From assembly GCA_015680685.1 (NCBI GenBank), contig MNCI01022113.1, positions 6,945-68,944 of the forward strand: a stretch of 62,000 bases of DNA. Direction: 5' to 3'. The number at the start of each line of letters is the position of its first letter. The first letter of the stretch is position 1. The notes beneath the pieces were generated by a model. It worked only from the letters and a program-made list of their open reading frames with translations. It made no database searches and was not told the DNA's origin. Positions 45,140 to 56,639 of the stretch are shown here, piece after piece. The position numbers and the translations under genes were made by a program. The DNA comes from Gnetum montanum (taxonomy: Eukaryota; Streptophyta; Gnetopsida; Gnetales; Gnetaceae).

Positions 45140-45600
45140 CAAGACATATAGCCATATCATAGGTTTGATTCAAGTGGGAAACTTTTTTTTCTGAAAAATG
45201 GTTTAGTGGTAAACCTAAAGATAAGCAAAATGAAAGTCATAGGTTCAATTCTTTATGCTATTTAACAATGAGACGTTAGCCAAGTGGTAAGAGTTTTGGC
45301 TTAGTAATCTGAGGTCATAGGTTTGATTCTACTTAACAATTTTTGAATTATAAATAAAATTGATTTTCTTTTATTTTTCCTTTTTTTGTAAAATAAATTC
45401 TAAAACTGGTTTGATTGATCCAAAGTATCTTTGTGGACATATGTAAAAATTTCATTTTTCATTTTAATTTCAAGTACTTTATAAGAATTATATAGGGAAA
45501 AAAAGGATGCCTTCAATATGACTTGAATTAGCAACCTCTTACCCACTAATGCAATAAGTGGTTAACCACTTTACTAGGTGATCACAATGTTTCTATATAA
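45140..45600. repeat. Cluster of tRNA-like (SINE-type) fragments
   Basis: Pol III box-like motifs recur. At 45270-45335 there is an A-box-like TTAGCCAAGTGGTAAGAG and a B-box-like AGGTTTGATTC. At 45190-45240 there is GGTTTAGTGGTAAACC with AGGTTCAATTC. A lone B-box-like AGGTTTGATTC lies near 45162, and a minus-strand unit at 45510-45590. None folds into a complete cloverleaf by eye, so they are tRNA-derived remnants. Confidence 0.5.
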
Positions 45601-45664
45601 GACAAAGCCTTGCTTTGATAATTAGAAAAATGAATAAAAAAGGCATTAGGGTTAAGAATATTGG

Positions 45665-46484
45665 NNNNNNNNNNNNNNNNNNNNNNNNNNNNNNNNNNNN
45701 NNNNNNNNNNNNNNNNNNNNNNNNNNNNNNNNNNNNNNNNNNNNNNNNNNNNNNNNNNNNNNNNNNNNNNNNNNNNNNNNNNNNNNNNNNNNNNNNNNNN
45801 NNNNNNNNNNNNNNNNNNNNNNNNNNNNNNNNNNNNNNNNNNNNNNNNNNNNNNNNNNNNNNNNNNNNNNNNNNNNNNNNNNNNNNNNNNNNNNNNNNNN
45901 NNNNNNNNNNNNNNNNNNNNNNNNNNNNNNNNNNNNNNNNNNNNNNNNNNNNNNNNNNNNNNNNNNNNNNNNNNNNNNNNNNNNNNNNNNNNNNNNNNNN
46001 NNNNNNNNNNNNNNNNNNNNNNNNNNNNNNNNNNNNNNNNNNNNNNNNNNNNNNNNNNNNNNNNNNNNNNNNNNNNNNNNNNNNNNNNNNNNNNNNNNNN
46101 NNNNNNNNNNNNNNNNNNNNNNNNNNNNNNNNNNNNNNNNNNNNNNNNNNNNNNNNNNNNNNNNNNNNNNNNNNNNNNNNNNNNNNNNNNNNNNNNNNNN
46201 NNNNNNNNNNNNNNNNNNNNNNNNNNNNNNNNNNNNNNNNNNNNNNNNNNNNNNNNNNNNNNNNNNNNNNNNNNNNNNNNNNNNNNNNNNNNNNNNNNNN
46301 NNNNNNNNNNNNNNNNNNNNNNNNNNNNNNNNNNNNNNNNNNNNNNNNNNNNNNNNNNNNNNNNNNNNNNNNNNNNNNNNNNNNNNNNNNNNNNNNNNNN
46401 NNNNNNNNNNNNNNNNNNNNNNNNNNNNNNNNNNNNNNNNNNNNNNNNNNNNNNNNNNNNNNNNNNNNNNNNNNNNNNNNNNNN
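45665..46484. other. Assembly gap (820 N)
   Basis: The gap falls in the 3' part of LINE ORF2. The real length is unknown. Open frames drawn across it have no meaning. Confidence 1.
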
Positions 46485-49400
46485 TGACCTCGGAAGAATC
46501 GTGTAACAATTGGAAGGGAACATGTGGCCGATAAGGAAAATTTTTTGACCCATTAGACCAATAGAGGCCATGAAATAGACCTTGGATAGCACCATCTAGG
46601 TGTAATGATTGATGAAGAAATGTATGTATCTGGTGGAAGCAAAGCCGCATTGCTTTCGAAGCTCCATATAGGTTTTCAAACGCTTCCCAAGAAATCCATT
46701 GATTAGCAAGATGAAGACTGTTAAGGGAAATCACTCCCTTCCGGTACCAAATAATGGCTAATCTTGCATTAGTAATGGCAAGAGAGGCAGGGGTCAAGGG
46801 TAACCACCAAGGGCACAGCATGGGAAGGAGAGTAGGGTTAAGATGGATATTAGACCAATTAATATGATGGTGGAGAACTTGCCAAGCCTTCCATATGCTT
46901 TTGAATACATGGGAACCAAGAATGGAGATAGAATGAGGAGAGAAAATCCAATTAATAGGATGGATGTTTTTCCAAAAAGGCTTATGTTTAGGAAAACTTT
47001 GATGAAGCCTTAGCTGGAGAAGATTTCCAATTATGTCAGAGGTGTCCAGACGTTGCACTAACCACTTAGTAATTAAGGTGAGTCCCTGTTTGTAGGAATT
47101 CAACAGACCTAATCCTCCTTTGTTTCTAGGAAGAGTGACAATGTTCCAGGTAACACAATGAAAACCTTGTTGGGAATCTTTAGATGACCACATGAAGTCT
47201 CGAAATAACTGCTCCAAGTTTTGATAGGCAGTGTGGGAAGGAGCCCAACACGAGGAATAATACACATGAGTAGAAGCACAAATGGATTTACAAACAAGAT
47301 ATTTTCCTGCCAAGGTAAGGGGCCACTTTTCAGTTTTCTTACGAATACGAGAGATAACTAGCTCCCATAGTGTTGAAGTAGGACCACGAAATCGAAAAGG
47401 GATTCCCAAGAGCTTCATGATCTCATGATCTTGGATTAATTTCCATGGATAGGTGGGGAGTTTACTATAATTGTTATGAAAACTATATACAGAAGATTTA
47501 GACCAATTAATGGTAGAACCAGAGAGAGAACAATATTGCTCTACTTGGGCTAAAAGTCGTTTTACATTATCAATTGTATTTTGGATTAGAAAAAAAGAGT
47601 CATCAGCAAAATGCATATTAAGCAGTTGATGTTGAGGAGAGGAAAAGCTCACGCCATATAGCATCCCTGATTGAATATCATGGTTAATTTGATGGCAAAG
47701 GAAATCCGCAACAATGATAAAGAGATAAGGGGCAAGAGGACAACCTTGTCTTACTGATATATGTATTGCAAAGGGGGTGGTGATGCCAAAGGTGGTGGCT
47801 ATTCTTGCACTAGCATCTGAGAAGAAAAATTTCACCATATGAAGATACTTGGAGCCGAAACCTAGTTTTGACATAGTTTGAAGGATAAAGTCCCACTTAA
47901 TGTTGTCGTAGGCCTTGGCATAGTCCAATTTCATCAAGAGGATGTCTTGGCCATCATCCTCAGCCCACTGCAAACCTTCCTAAGTAGCCACTACATTATC
48001 TAAGATATAACGCCTTGGGACGAATCCGGTTTGTTGAGGGGATATAATTTTATGAAGGAATTTTTTCAAACGTAAGGCTAAGCATTTGGCCCAAATTTTG
48101 TATACCACATTAAGAAGAGTAATGGGTCACCAATTAGCTATACTAGTAGGGTCTCCTGATTTGGGAAGGAGGCGAATAATCCCAAGATTTAAATTTGGTC
48201 CAAGAGAACCAAGATGGATAACTTCTTTAATTACTTGGAAAAGGTCATGGCCAACAAGATTCCAATGCCTCTAAAAAAACTCAACAGGGAAACCATCATA
48301 TCCAGGAGAGCTGAGTTTGAAACAAGCATGTTGAAGCTCTTCTTGAGTGATATTAGCATCGAGGATGTGAGACATGGATGAGTCAACTAACCTAGGATAG
48401 TTACGCGTAGTGGCCTCGAATGATGAGAGATTCATTGGGGAAGCTATAAACAAGGCTTCAAAATGCTCCTTAAGGTAAGAGAGAATACTATCATGATCAG
48501 TGATAATAACACCATCCCTAGAGAGAGTATCTGGGGATGGAATGGAAGGAGAGCTGTTAAGATATTTAAAAAATTCCTTACATTGTTCATCTTGAATCTT
48601 CAACCAAGTAAGTCTACTTTTGATTAAGGCACTGTGGGCCTTGTGGACTTCCCAATATTGGAAAGTGGAGCAAACTTTAGCAAGTTCTTCATGAATGTGG
48701 GTATTAAAGGGATCTATGGATAACCTTTCCGTAAGATTATTAATAGTTGAACAAATGTTGTTGTACTCTTGTCTAGAACGAGAGGCCACTTCCTTGCCGA
48801 ACTTCCGAGCAAAGTTCCTCATCCTACTAGTGGTTCGTAGCCACCATTGGATCCAACCCACCTGACCTATGGGCCTAGGTTCGGGATTCCAAAGATTAGA
48901 AAGAAGTTATTGAGACGAAGGAGAAGAGAATAAATTAGAGTGTAGGCGAAAGAGGTGGAATCTGGTCCTATGAGAAGTACCAAAGATTTGCATGGAAATG
49001 ACGATGGGATAATGGTCAGATAACGTAGCATGTTGGTGAACCGTAGTGGTGGAGATTGCCTGCCAAAAGGATAGTGTAGAGAAGTAAAATCGATCTAGCC
49101 GACTATATATTCGAGCTTGACCCGGACGAAGGTTACTCCAAGTAAATCTATGAAGAGGTCTGCTTGAGTTATCCATGACTCCATCAAGGAGATAAAATTG
49201 TTTTTTAAAGTCAGACCAAGGTTGAAATTCATGAGGAGGAAGTCGAAAAGGGACTCCCCCAAGTTTATCGTGAGGGAATTCAATCATATTAAAATCTCCG
49301 CCAAAAATCCAAGGAACGGAAGGAAGAGAATAGGTTAGTTCCTGCCATAAGTTAGCCCGTTCCATGGAGTCATTTGGAGCATAAATAGAGCAAACCCCAA

Positions 49401-49716
49401 AGGGTCCATGGGAGGAGGAAAAGATAGCCCAAGAAACTCTTTGGCTTGAATCAGAACCAGAATGGATGAGTTTGTCTTTCCAATGGGCTGAAATGAGAAT
49501 AGCTGCTCCACCTTTTCCATACATGTGGGAGGTAGCTATGACTGAGGAGTGGGGAAGAAACCTATGAGCTGAAAACTCTAAGTCAGAAGCTGAAATTTTA
49601 ATTTCCTGAAGAAGGATGAAATCAAAGGTGGTATTCAGACTAGAGAGAAAATTGCTAGCCCTTTTACCTCGAAGCCTATCTGTAAGGCCTCGAACATTCC
49701 AAGATACTAAATTCAT
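46485..49716 (-). pseudogene. LINE ORF2: AP endonuclease and reverse transcriptase, four in-frame stops
   Basis: It starts at the ATG at 49714-49716. The endonuclease covers 48910-49716 with NVRGL, LQEIKI, a GGDFNM motif and SDHYPI. RT covers about 48300-46900 with LPKSG, NW*PITLL, KLDYAKAYD, VRQGCPLAPYLF and the catalytic FADD near 47607. The whole stretch is one frame, broken only by TAA (48907-48909), TAG (48271-48273), TGA (48127-48129) and TAG (47980-47982). The TGA replaces the Arg of the conserved NWRPI motif. Each stop is one C-to-T change from Gln or Arg. The C-terminal zinc-binding region is in the gap. Confidence 0.92.
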
Positions 49717-50819
49717 GAGGAGGTAGAAGATGCGGGTAGGGAAAGAACTTCAGAGGATTTGAGGGTTGATATGTCCACTTCCATTATGTTGGAGGGGACA
49801 ACCAAGGGGTCGTTTGTAATAATTGAAACTATAGAAGAGGCTATATGGGAGGGAGATAATGGTGGGTCAGAAAAGGAGGATGGTTTAGCTCTTTTCCTGC
49901 CCTCATCATTCCCTCCCTCAGTGGTTGAAATAGAGTCCTTGAAAGATTTTGACTGGGTGACTTTAGCTTGCGAAGTGATCTTTATAGAGGAGCCAGAATG
50001 AGAGACTTGTGTGGTAGAGAATTTAGGTTTGGAGATAAAACTAGAGGTCTTGTGGGGAGTGGATGCAAATTTAAATGTTTTCGGTAGGACTTAAGTTTCA
50101 TCTATAGGGGAAGAACGATTTTGTGAAGGATTGTTTGCATTTTTCTTCCTAGCTAAGGAAGGGCAGGGCGAGATGTGGTGATCAGCTTGATGACAATAGC
50201 TACAGGAGTTTGGAAAGTAAAAATAATCAACTTTTTATGTGAACAATTTTCCTCCAGCCGCTAATGTGAGAGAGGTTTTCTTGTGAGAGATGTCTAGTTC
50301 TATACAGTAGCGACGAAACTGAATTCCATTAGCCTCTACTCCATGATCAGAGATAATGTGACCTAGGGTACTAATAATGTCTCTCTCAAAGGTGGAAAAA
50401 ATAAGGGGAAGATTAGGTAACTCCACATAATAGGGGATAGTTTTATAGGCTGGGTCAATGACATCGAAGTCAAATTTCCATGGACGGACGACCAGGGTGG
50501 CGTTTCGTGCTAGGAAAAAATAGGCTGAAAGGGCTTTCTTGACATGAGAAGCATCAGAGAGTTCTACGAGCACAAAATTTCGGGCATAATATCGGGCATA
50601 GGAAATGGTTATGCCATGAGATTGTAGAATAGATTTGATGTACGAATTGAGATTTACTGATCGGGGAATAAAACCCATAATTTAAATAAAAATGAATCGA
50701 GATGAAAATTCTTCAGCTACATTATCAAAAAGATCGTCCAGAATAAAAAAATCAATATTAGTGGAGTTGGGGGGACTTCCCTGCTCAGAAGAACTAGACG
50801 GGCCTTGAGATTCATCCAT
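49713..50819 (-). pseudogene. LINE ORF1: nucleic-acid-binding protein with zinc knuckle, three in-frame stops
   Basis: The start is the ATG at 50817-50819 (MDESQGPSSSSEQGSPP), giving 368 codons. An RRM-like/DUF4283-type region lies about 50250-50680 (SYARYYARNFVLVELSDA). A zinc knuckle CSYCHQADHHISPC lies near 50180-50225, and a Ser/Lys-rich tail follows. Stops are TAA (50682-50684), TAA (50235-50237) and TAA (50091-50093), each one C-to-T change from CAA. The ORF1 stop TGA overlaps the ORF2 start in ATGA (49713-49716). Confidence 0.85.
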
Positions 50820-50892
50820 GACTGCACTGTAGCAAAGATCTTCTCTGCCAACAGCATAGCCCTACTTAGCACTCCTGGATCAGAAGCACCGG

Positions 50893-50956
50893 TGAACTCG
50901 TTGACGCCAAACCACCTCTGAACCCGTTGATGCCAAACCACCTCTGAACCCGATGA
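50893..50956. repeat. 26-bp tandem repeat in LINE 5' leader
   Basis: Two full copies (50893-50918, 50919-50944) begin TGAACYCGTTGAYGCCAAAC. A partial third follows to 50956. Confidence 0.9.
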
Positions 50957-51296
50957 ACACTTTGATCAGCCACACACAATCCGACTCTTGAGATCTCCAG
51001 GGGCTCTTCAACGCGAACAATACTCCTCTACCTTCACAGACGTTCGGATCGCGATCACCACTGGAACAATACCTCTCTCTCATAAAAAGACGAGGATACA
51101 GATTGAAACCCTAGCGAGCGTTTCCTCCTAGGGTTTGATCTTTGACCTTTCAATCCTCCTCCTTTCAACTTTCTTCGAGATCGCCTCGGCTCTGACACAG
51201 GATGCCAAATCAAGCACGCAATCACCAAGGAAGCCCAGATTGGCAAAGAAATTTCATAATTTTCATTAGCAATAATAATTTTCAGCGGGGAACAGC

Positions 51297-51520
51297 ATGT
51301 GGTTAGCAGTGGCAGGCGACGGTCAACCGCGCGAACAGCGACAGCGTCAGCAGCAGCAGCAGCCAGTGGGCAGTAGTGACAGCCGCGGCAGCAGTCACTG
51401 TAGTGGCCGCAACAGCAGCAGTCTTAATGTCTCATGTCCAGAAATGACTATTCATGCACACAGGAAGCGTAACTGCTATCGTCTGTTGGTACTCGGCCTG
51501 AATAACTGATTTCAGGGTTA
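51297..51520. other. GC-rich island with CAG repeats
   Basis: This is markedly GC-richer than its surroundings, with a CAG run near 51340-51362 and further CAG/CGG triplets. A plus-strand open frame of 70 residues is present but is probably a by-product of the triplets. It may be the outermost part of the LINE leader or an unrelated exon. Confidence 0.4.
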
Positions 51521-51544
51521 AGAATATGAAAAATTGCATCTAGC

Positions 51545-51598
51545 AATGTAGCATAGTGGTCAAGATACTCACCTTTCAATAGGAAGTGGTCAATTTAT
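51545..51598 (+). repeat. tRNA-like fragment beside LTR
   Basis: TGTAGCATAGTGGTCAAGA has A-box form, and GTGGTCAATTTATT lies at the B-box position. The second half is degenerate. Confidence 0.35.
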
Positions 51599-52409
51599 TG
51601 GTTGAGTGGAACACAATATCATAGCTATGATATCTTGTATGGTTTCATACGTGTCATAGATATCATGTATTTGGGTTTGTAAAGCTTATAAATATAAGCT
51701 AGCCACTACACTTAACTCATCTTTTTAATCCACAAGTAGCTAGATCTTTTTAGTTTGTTTTTGTGATTTAGAAGTTAGTTTGTACGTACCCGTAGTATGA
51801 TCCAAAGTGATTATATGGTGTCTTTATATAAGTGGGATGTACTTGGACATGTTCCATAATTGACAATAAAGATCCAGATCTTTTTTGTTCATTGCAACAT
51901 ATCAATTAGCATAGATTTACTTTCCATCATCACTTTCATTTCTAATATCATTTATTTTTCTAATATAATTATGTTCTTTTATATGTAAATACTTTGATTC
52001 GAGCGTAATGTATAATTGTCTAGGAACCTAGTAACAACATTGCTTGGTAATCCCAGTGATAGTTATATGAGCCTAAGACATGAACAACAAATTAGGATTG
52101 AATACTAATCACTTTAGGCTAGACTAGGATTTACTTTTATTGTTTTCTAGTTAGTTAGAATTAGTATTCATTTTACAATATTTTACTTTTACATCATAAG
52201 TGCTAATCAATATCATTATATCATACTTTTCATTATGAGTTAAACTATATGTTTTGACTACTATCACCTTTAGTAGGAAGACAATAATCGACAACCTTTA
52301 TTTTAACTTGTTAGAGAACATATTGTCCTATCTATTGATTATGATCAAGTAGCATGCTATGGTTATATGATTTCTATGGTTGGATGTTAGAAATACTCAT
52401 TACTCATCA
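51599..52409 (+). mobile_element. LTR (TGATGAG family), plus strand, no attached interior
   Basis: The start is TGGTTGAG (degenerate) and the end ACTCATCA. The TATA box is at 51687-51694 and an AATAAAGAT signal is near 51868. An 18-nt perfect palindrome ATATCATAGCTATGATAT (51616-51633) and a second GATATC (51660-51665) stand upstream of the TATA box. No matching target duplication is visible. Confidence 0.75.
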
Positions 52410-52639
52410 AGGGAGTTCTAAGTTCATTTCTTGTGCCACTTTTGGATTTGATAGTAGTGGAGTGGCCTTGTGATAAACCACTTTTATTTAGTGGGTCATA
52501 TTTATGTTATTGTGAGGAGGGGGTTGCGCTACCTACCTCTATGTTCATTACTTTAAATTACTTCATTAATCTAGTTTACTACTTACAACTATGACTAACT
52601 AAGATATTCAAAAGTTGAAATATTAAGATTTTTTTTGAG

Positions 52640-52770
52640 TAAGAAAGGATGTTAGGATATTTGAACCTTAAAACAATTGTAATATAGGTACACCCCAAAA
52701 TATATAGTTCAATTAAAACTTTATAGCTTAACATTATCCATGAGAATCAAATCTATGAATCAAAGCTTTC
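52640..52770. repeat. Direct repeat, copy 1 (partner 55685-55810)
   Basis: GGATGTTAGGATATTTGAAC followed by TGTAATATAGGTACACCCC and AAACTTTATA is shared in the same order and orientation with 55685-55810. Confidence 0.75.
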
Positions 52771-53249
52771 AATTGTTAGAAATGAACCAAATGATTATAT
52801 GTACCCCAAAACATATAGCAACCATAAAATTTTTGAAGAACTTAAATAAAGAAGGGGGTTGTTAGATCCTAAAAAATGAATAATAATATTTTAAAAATTT
52901 ATAGTATATGAAATCATTAAAGAGAGAGTTGAAAGAAAAATCCCAACGATTTTGGAGATGCCTTTTTAAGTTTTTATTTTTATAACCAATCCTAAAAAAC
53001 CTCTCCTATGGAGTAGGAAAATGATTAAACATTGTCCTTATGTAGAAGTGCCCTCATAGATTTTCATTTCTTAATAAAGAATTTCATATAAAGAGAGAGA
53101 AAACTCTCTCTAAAGACAAAAGAATACATTAATCATAAACAATAAAAAACATTAACAAAAGATAAAATCTTACCATTCTTGAACCTTAAAAAAAAGAATT
53201 TAATTTTGTAGAAAATAAATTAATTGTTTAGCTTTCACTATAAGCTTTT

Positions 53250-55690
53250 TTACTTATGAAGAGACATCATAGTTATATTCTTGCTTTTGAAAAATAACTG
53301 CACATTGAAGCTTCCAAATATAGTAAAGAACAAATTGTCCAAGACATTTATAAATGCAAAGAAAGGAAGTAGACAAAGTAGGTTGATCACCAAGATTAAT
53401 TTCATTGATGCTTGGTTAAAAGTTGTTACAAATTTTGGATATTCATTTCTAAGCATGTCAAGTAATAGAAAACTAAAAAGACATGAGAAAATGAGTCTTC
53501 ACTTCTATAAAGAGGACATTAAGCAGAAATGTTTCTCATATTTTTAAGATAAGTACTAATAGGAAGACCTTGATGAATAAGAAACCATAAAAAATATGAA
53601 TTTCAAGAAATGCAAGAGATTTCCAAATATCTTTTATTTTTCCAATGAAAAAATATGATGATAATTACATTTTCTAGGCCTTATTAAACTTGTTATGAAC
53701 AATATTATTGTTTGTAATAATCTCATAAGTAACTTCTTAATTAAAGGAAAAATCACATTTGCCATCCTCCCAAAAAATATTTGGAAATGCCTGATATAAA
53801 CTATTGTTAACTTTAAATAAATTCTCAAGATTAGAAATTAATTTTTCAAATTTTTTTTTCTCTTTCTATTCAAACCATAGAGGCTAGAAGCTTTATTCCA
53901 TGTAATCCATCTTTCATGCATATGTAAACAAGAAACTATAGCGATACCAAATTTGCTCCAAGTGGTACTTTATTAAGATGAATTAGTAGCATAAGATCCT
54001 TTGTTATAAAAAAGCCAACATTGGCTAATTTGCTTAAGCATATCTTTTGAAACTATAATATGATTGTAATTCCAATATTTACTAAGCTTGCATAATGTCT
54101 TCCAAATTTGTTTAAGAGTTGGAGAACCTAGAGTAGAAATGGATTGAGAAAAAAGAAGGCAATGAAAAAAGTTATTAGAAGATTGATGGTTATCATTCTT
54201 AGGTTTTCCTTGCATAAGTTTGTTTCTTAAAAGAAGAATTTAAATATTATCTCAATTAATGCACTTGGCAATCCATTTTCCCACAAGAGAAATACCTTGG
54301 TTATAACAATTAATGAAAACAAGTCCTCCATCTTTCTTGCTACTGTTGCAAATATCCCAAGCAACTCTAAAAAAATCTTTTTTATGTTGCTTAGTACTAA
54401 AGAAATCAATGAATAATGTAATCAATTCTATTATAAAAAGTTTTAGAAGGAGCTCAACAACTAGAGTAATAAACATAAGTTAATTGAAGCATCTACTTAA
54501 TAACTAAAACTTTGTTGGTAAAAGTGAGCTTTTTTTATTTTTATTTATCAAGCTTCTTTTCAATTTTAACAACCACATAATTCCATAATAACAGTAAGAT
54601 TAGGCTAAGAGAAAAGGTATTCTTAAAATTTTGAAGGCTAAATCTTTTTTTATAGATCTTCCAAGGCTTAAGCGTAACCTACTCATTAATATTGCCACTA
54701 CAATAAATAGTATATTTTTGCCAATTGATAAAAGAGCTAAATGACATGCAATAATTCTCAAACATAGATAAAAGAGTATTGATATATTGTTAAGAATTTT
54801 TGACTATAAAACAATCATATTCAAAGTACATGTTAAGTAATTGCATATCTTCGTCATCAATTAAAATGCTCAATCATATTCCTTTGTAAATCATAATGTA
54901 GATTATGTGAAAATTTGTAGCAATAATAAAAAGATAGGGAGCTAAAGGACAATCTTAACAAATTAACTGTTGAAGAGAAAATGAGAAACTTAATCTAAAA
55001 TTAGTAGCAACTTGAGCATTAGTATTAGTGAGTAGGGTACGAATAAGACGAATAAAATAATCATTAAATTTTAGTTTATAGAAATAAGGAATAACAAAAT
55101 TCTATTCAATCTTATCATGAGCTTTAGTATAATCGAACTTACTAACAGTAATGCCCTGGTTAGAATCAAAAGCCCACTATATTTCCTTTTAAGCTATAAT
55201 AATATTATTTAAGATATGTCTACCTTTAACAAAACCAGTTTGCTCAAGTTTATGATATCTTCAATAACTTTTTGAATTTGCCAAGCCATAAATTTAGCTA
55301 AAATCTTATAAGTATTGTTAAGAAGAGTAATAGGCCTTCAATTACTTGTATGTTGAAGATCTTCATTCTTAGGAAAAAGACAAGTCACATCTTTATTAAT
55401 ATTTTTACCAAGAGAAACTTTTTTAATGGCTTTTTAGAAAACATGAAAAAGATTTTCTCTAATGACATTCCAATGCTTCTTAACAAATTCACTATGCTAA
55501 CCATCAAAACATGAAGCTTTAACATATGCTAAACTAAAGTTCACTATGATTTTTGCTGCTGTAATTTCTACTTTAAGAATAATTTAATGTGTTTCTATTA
55601 TAAAATGAGGAATATGTATACTTGAGGCTTGGAAGGATTCATTATTAAAATCTTGAAAAGAAAAGTTAGAAGAAAAATTTGGAGGAAAGG
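53250..55690 (-). pseudogene. Older LINE ORF2 remnant, 5'-truncated
   Basis: It is homologous to the LINE ORF2 at 46485-49716 from a point just before RT to the C-terminus. Matching pieces are FVKKHWN (55480), RPITLLNNTYKILAK (55330), DYTKAHDK (55120), CPLAPYLFIIATNF (54940), the degenerate catalytic site LNMYFEYD (FADD to FEYD, near 54830), LGSPTLKQIWKTL (54110), and a zf-RVT-like C-terminal region (GFLIHQGLPISTYLKN near 53570). It carries many stops and shifts and lacks the endonuclease. Confidence 0.8.
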
Positions 55691-55810
55691 ATGTTGGAAC
55701 CTTGAAATAATTGTAATATAAGTACACCCAAATATATATAGTCTAATTAGAACTTTATAACTAGCATTGCCCACTAAAATTAAACCATGACTTGGAGCTT
55801 TCAAATTAAG
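55685..55810. repeat. Direct repeat, copy 2 (partner 52640-52770)
   Basis: GGATGTTGGAACCTTGAAAT, TGTAATATAAGTACACCC and AACTTTATAACTAGCATT match copy 1. The pair brackets the old LINE remnant. Confidence 0.75.
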
Positions 55811-56630
55811 AGTCATACCACCAAAATAGAATAAAATTGATTAGTTAAAAAACTACTAATAGTATCAAAATTTGAGATGAAATCATTTATAAAAAAATGA
55901 TTTTAGTTTAGATACTTGACCCTTTTGTTTTAGAAAGCTAAAAAATTACTTGTAAGGTTCACATTTAATTTTTAGCTAACCCATGTGACTTTTAGTGAAA
56001 GTACCTTTAGCTTCAAAAGCATCCCAACATTAGCTTTTTGGGTTTCAAAAAAAAAATATTGTGGTCTCAAAGAATTTGCATTTTCTTGATAAATTCTACA
56101 AGATTTTCTTCAACTTAATGATTACGCTTAGAACATTGCTTTCTAAACTATCTAGCATAATTCCTAACTATACAAGTAGTCTGTTGCTACTAGTCAATCT
56201 AATTAATATTACTAGTAGGCTTTTTTTTTTTTACATTCCATAAAGACTTCAAAATATTTTAGCATTTATCCAAAAAAGCTTATACTTTCGAAAGGAGAAA
56301 GAATTAACTCTAGAGAGAACAAAATGCTTATAGAAAAATAGTATAACAAAGTATCATTTGTATGCACTACTGTTTTCCTTATAGGGATTAAAAAGGAAAC
56401 ATTAAAGATGTAAAATATATAAATTTGATAATAAATTCTATCATTTTCTTGTTGATAATTATACTAAGCATAATACTTCTCATTTGAATGATTTGAGAAT
56501 AAAGAATTAACATAAGAAAAAAATAATTTTATTTAAAATTACACTAATCTTCTTTTTCTTGAGAATACATTATAGCAACAAAAAAAATTCAACATTGGAA
56601 ATTAAATTGATCTGTGTAGAACATTTTTAC
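55811..56630. other. AT-rich, no recognised gene
   Basis: Short open frames only and a poly-T tract near 56220. I see nothing definable. Confidence 0.5.
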
Positions 56631-56639
56631 CTTAGACAA

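Larger units (their letters stand above)
46485..51290 (-). mobile_element. LINE (L1-like), nearly intact, 3' end in gap
   Basis: Two overlapping ORFs (ORF1 50819-49713; ORF2 from 49716 into the gap) are preceded by a GC-rich 5' leader (about 50820-51290) with a 26-bp tandem repeat at 50893-50956. The layout is that of plant L1-type LINEs: an RNA-binding ORF1 with a zinc knuckle, and ORF2 with endonuclease and reverse transcriptase. The 3' end, poly(A) and target duplication are lost in or beyond the gap. Confidence 0.9.

Noticed and set aside
45268-45340. Functional tRNA gene
   Set aside because: A- and B-box-like motifs are present, but the acceptor ends do not pair and no anticodon stem is convincing by eye.
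45582-46595. Long open frames of 281-337 codons on both strands
   Set aside because: They consist almost wholly of undetermined bases in the 820-nt gap.
49759-50001. 80-codon plus-strand ORF
   Set aside because: Antisense shadow of the low-complexity LINE ORF1 tail.
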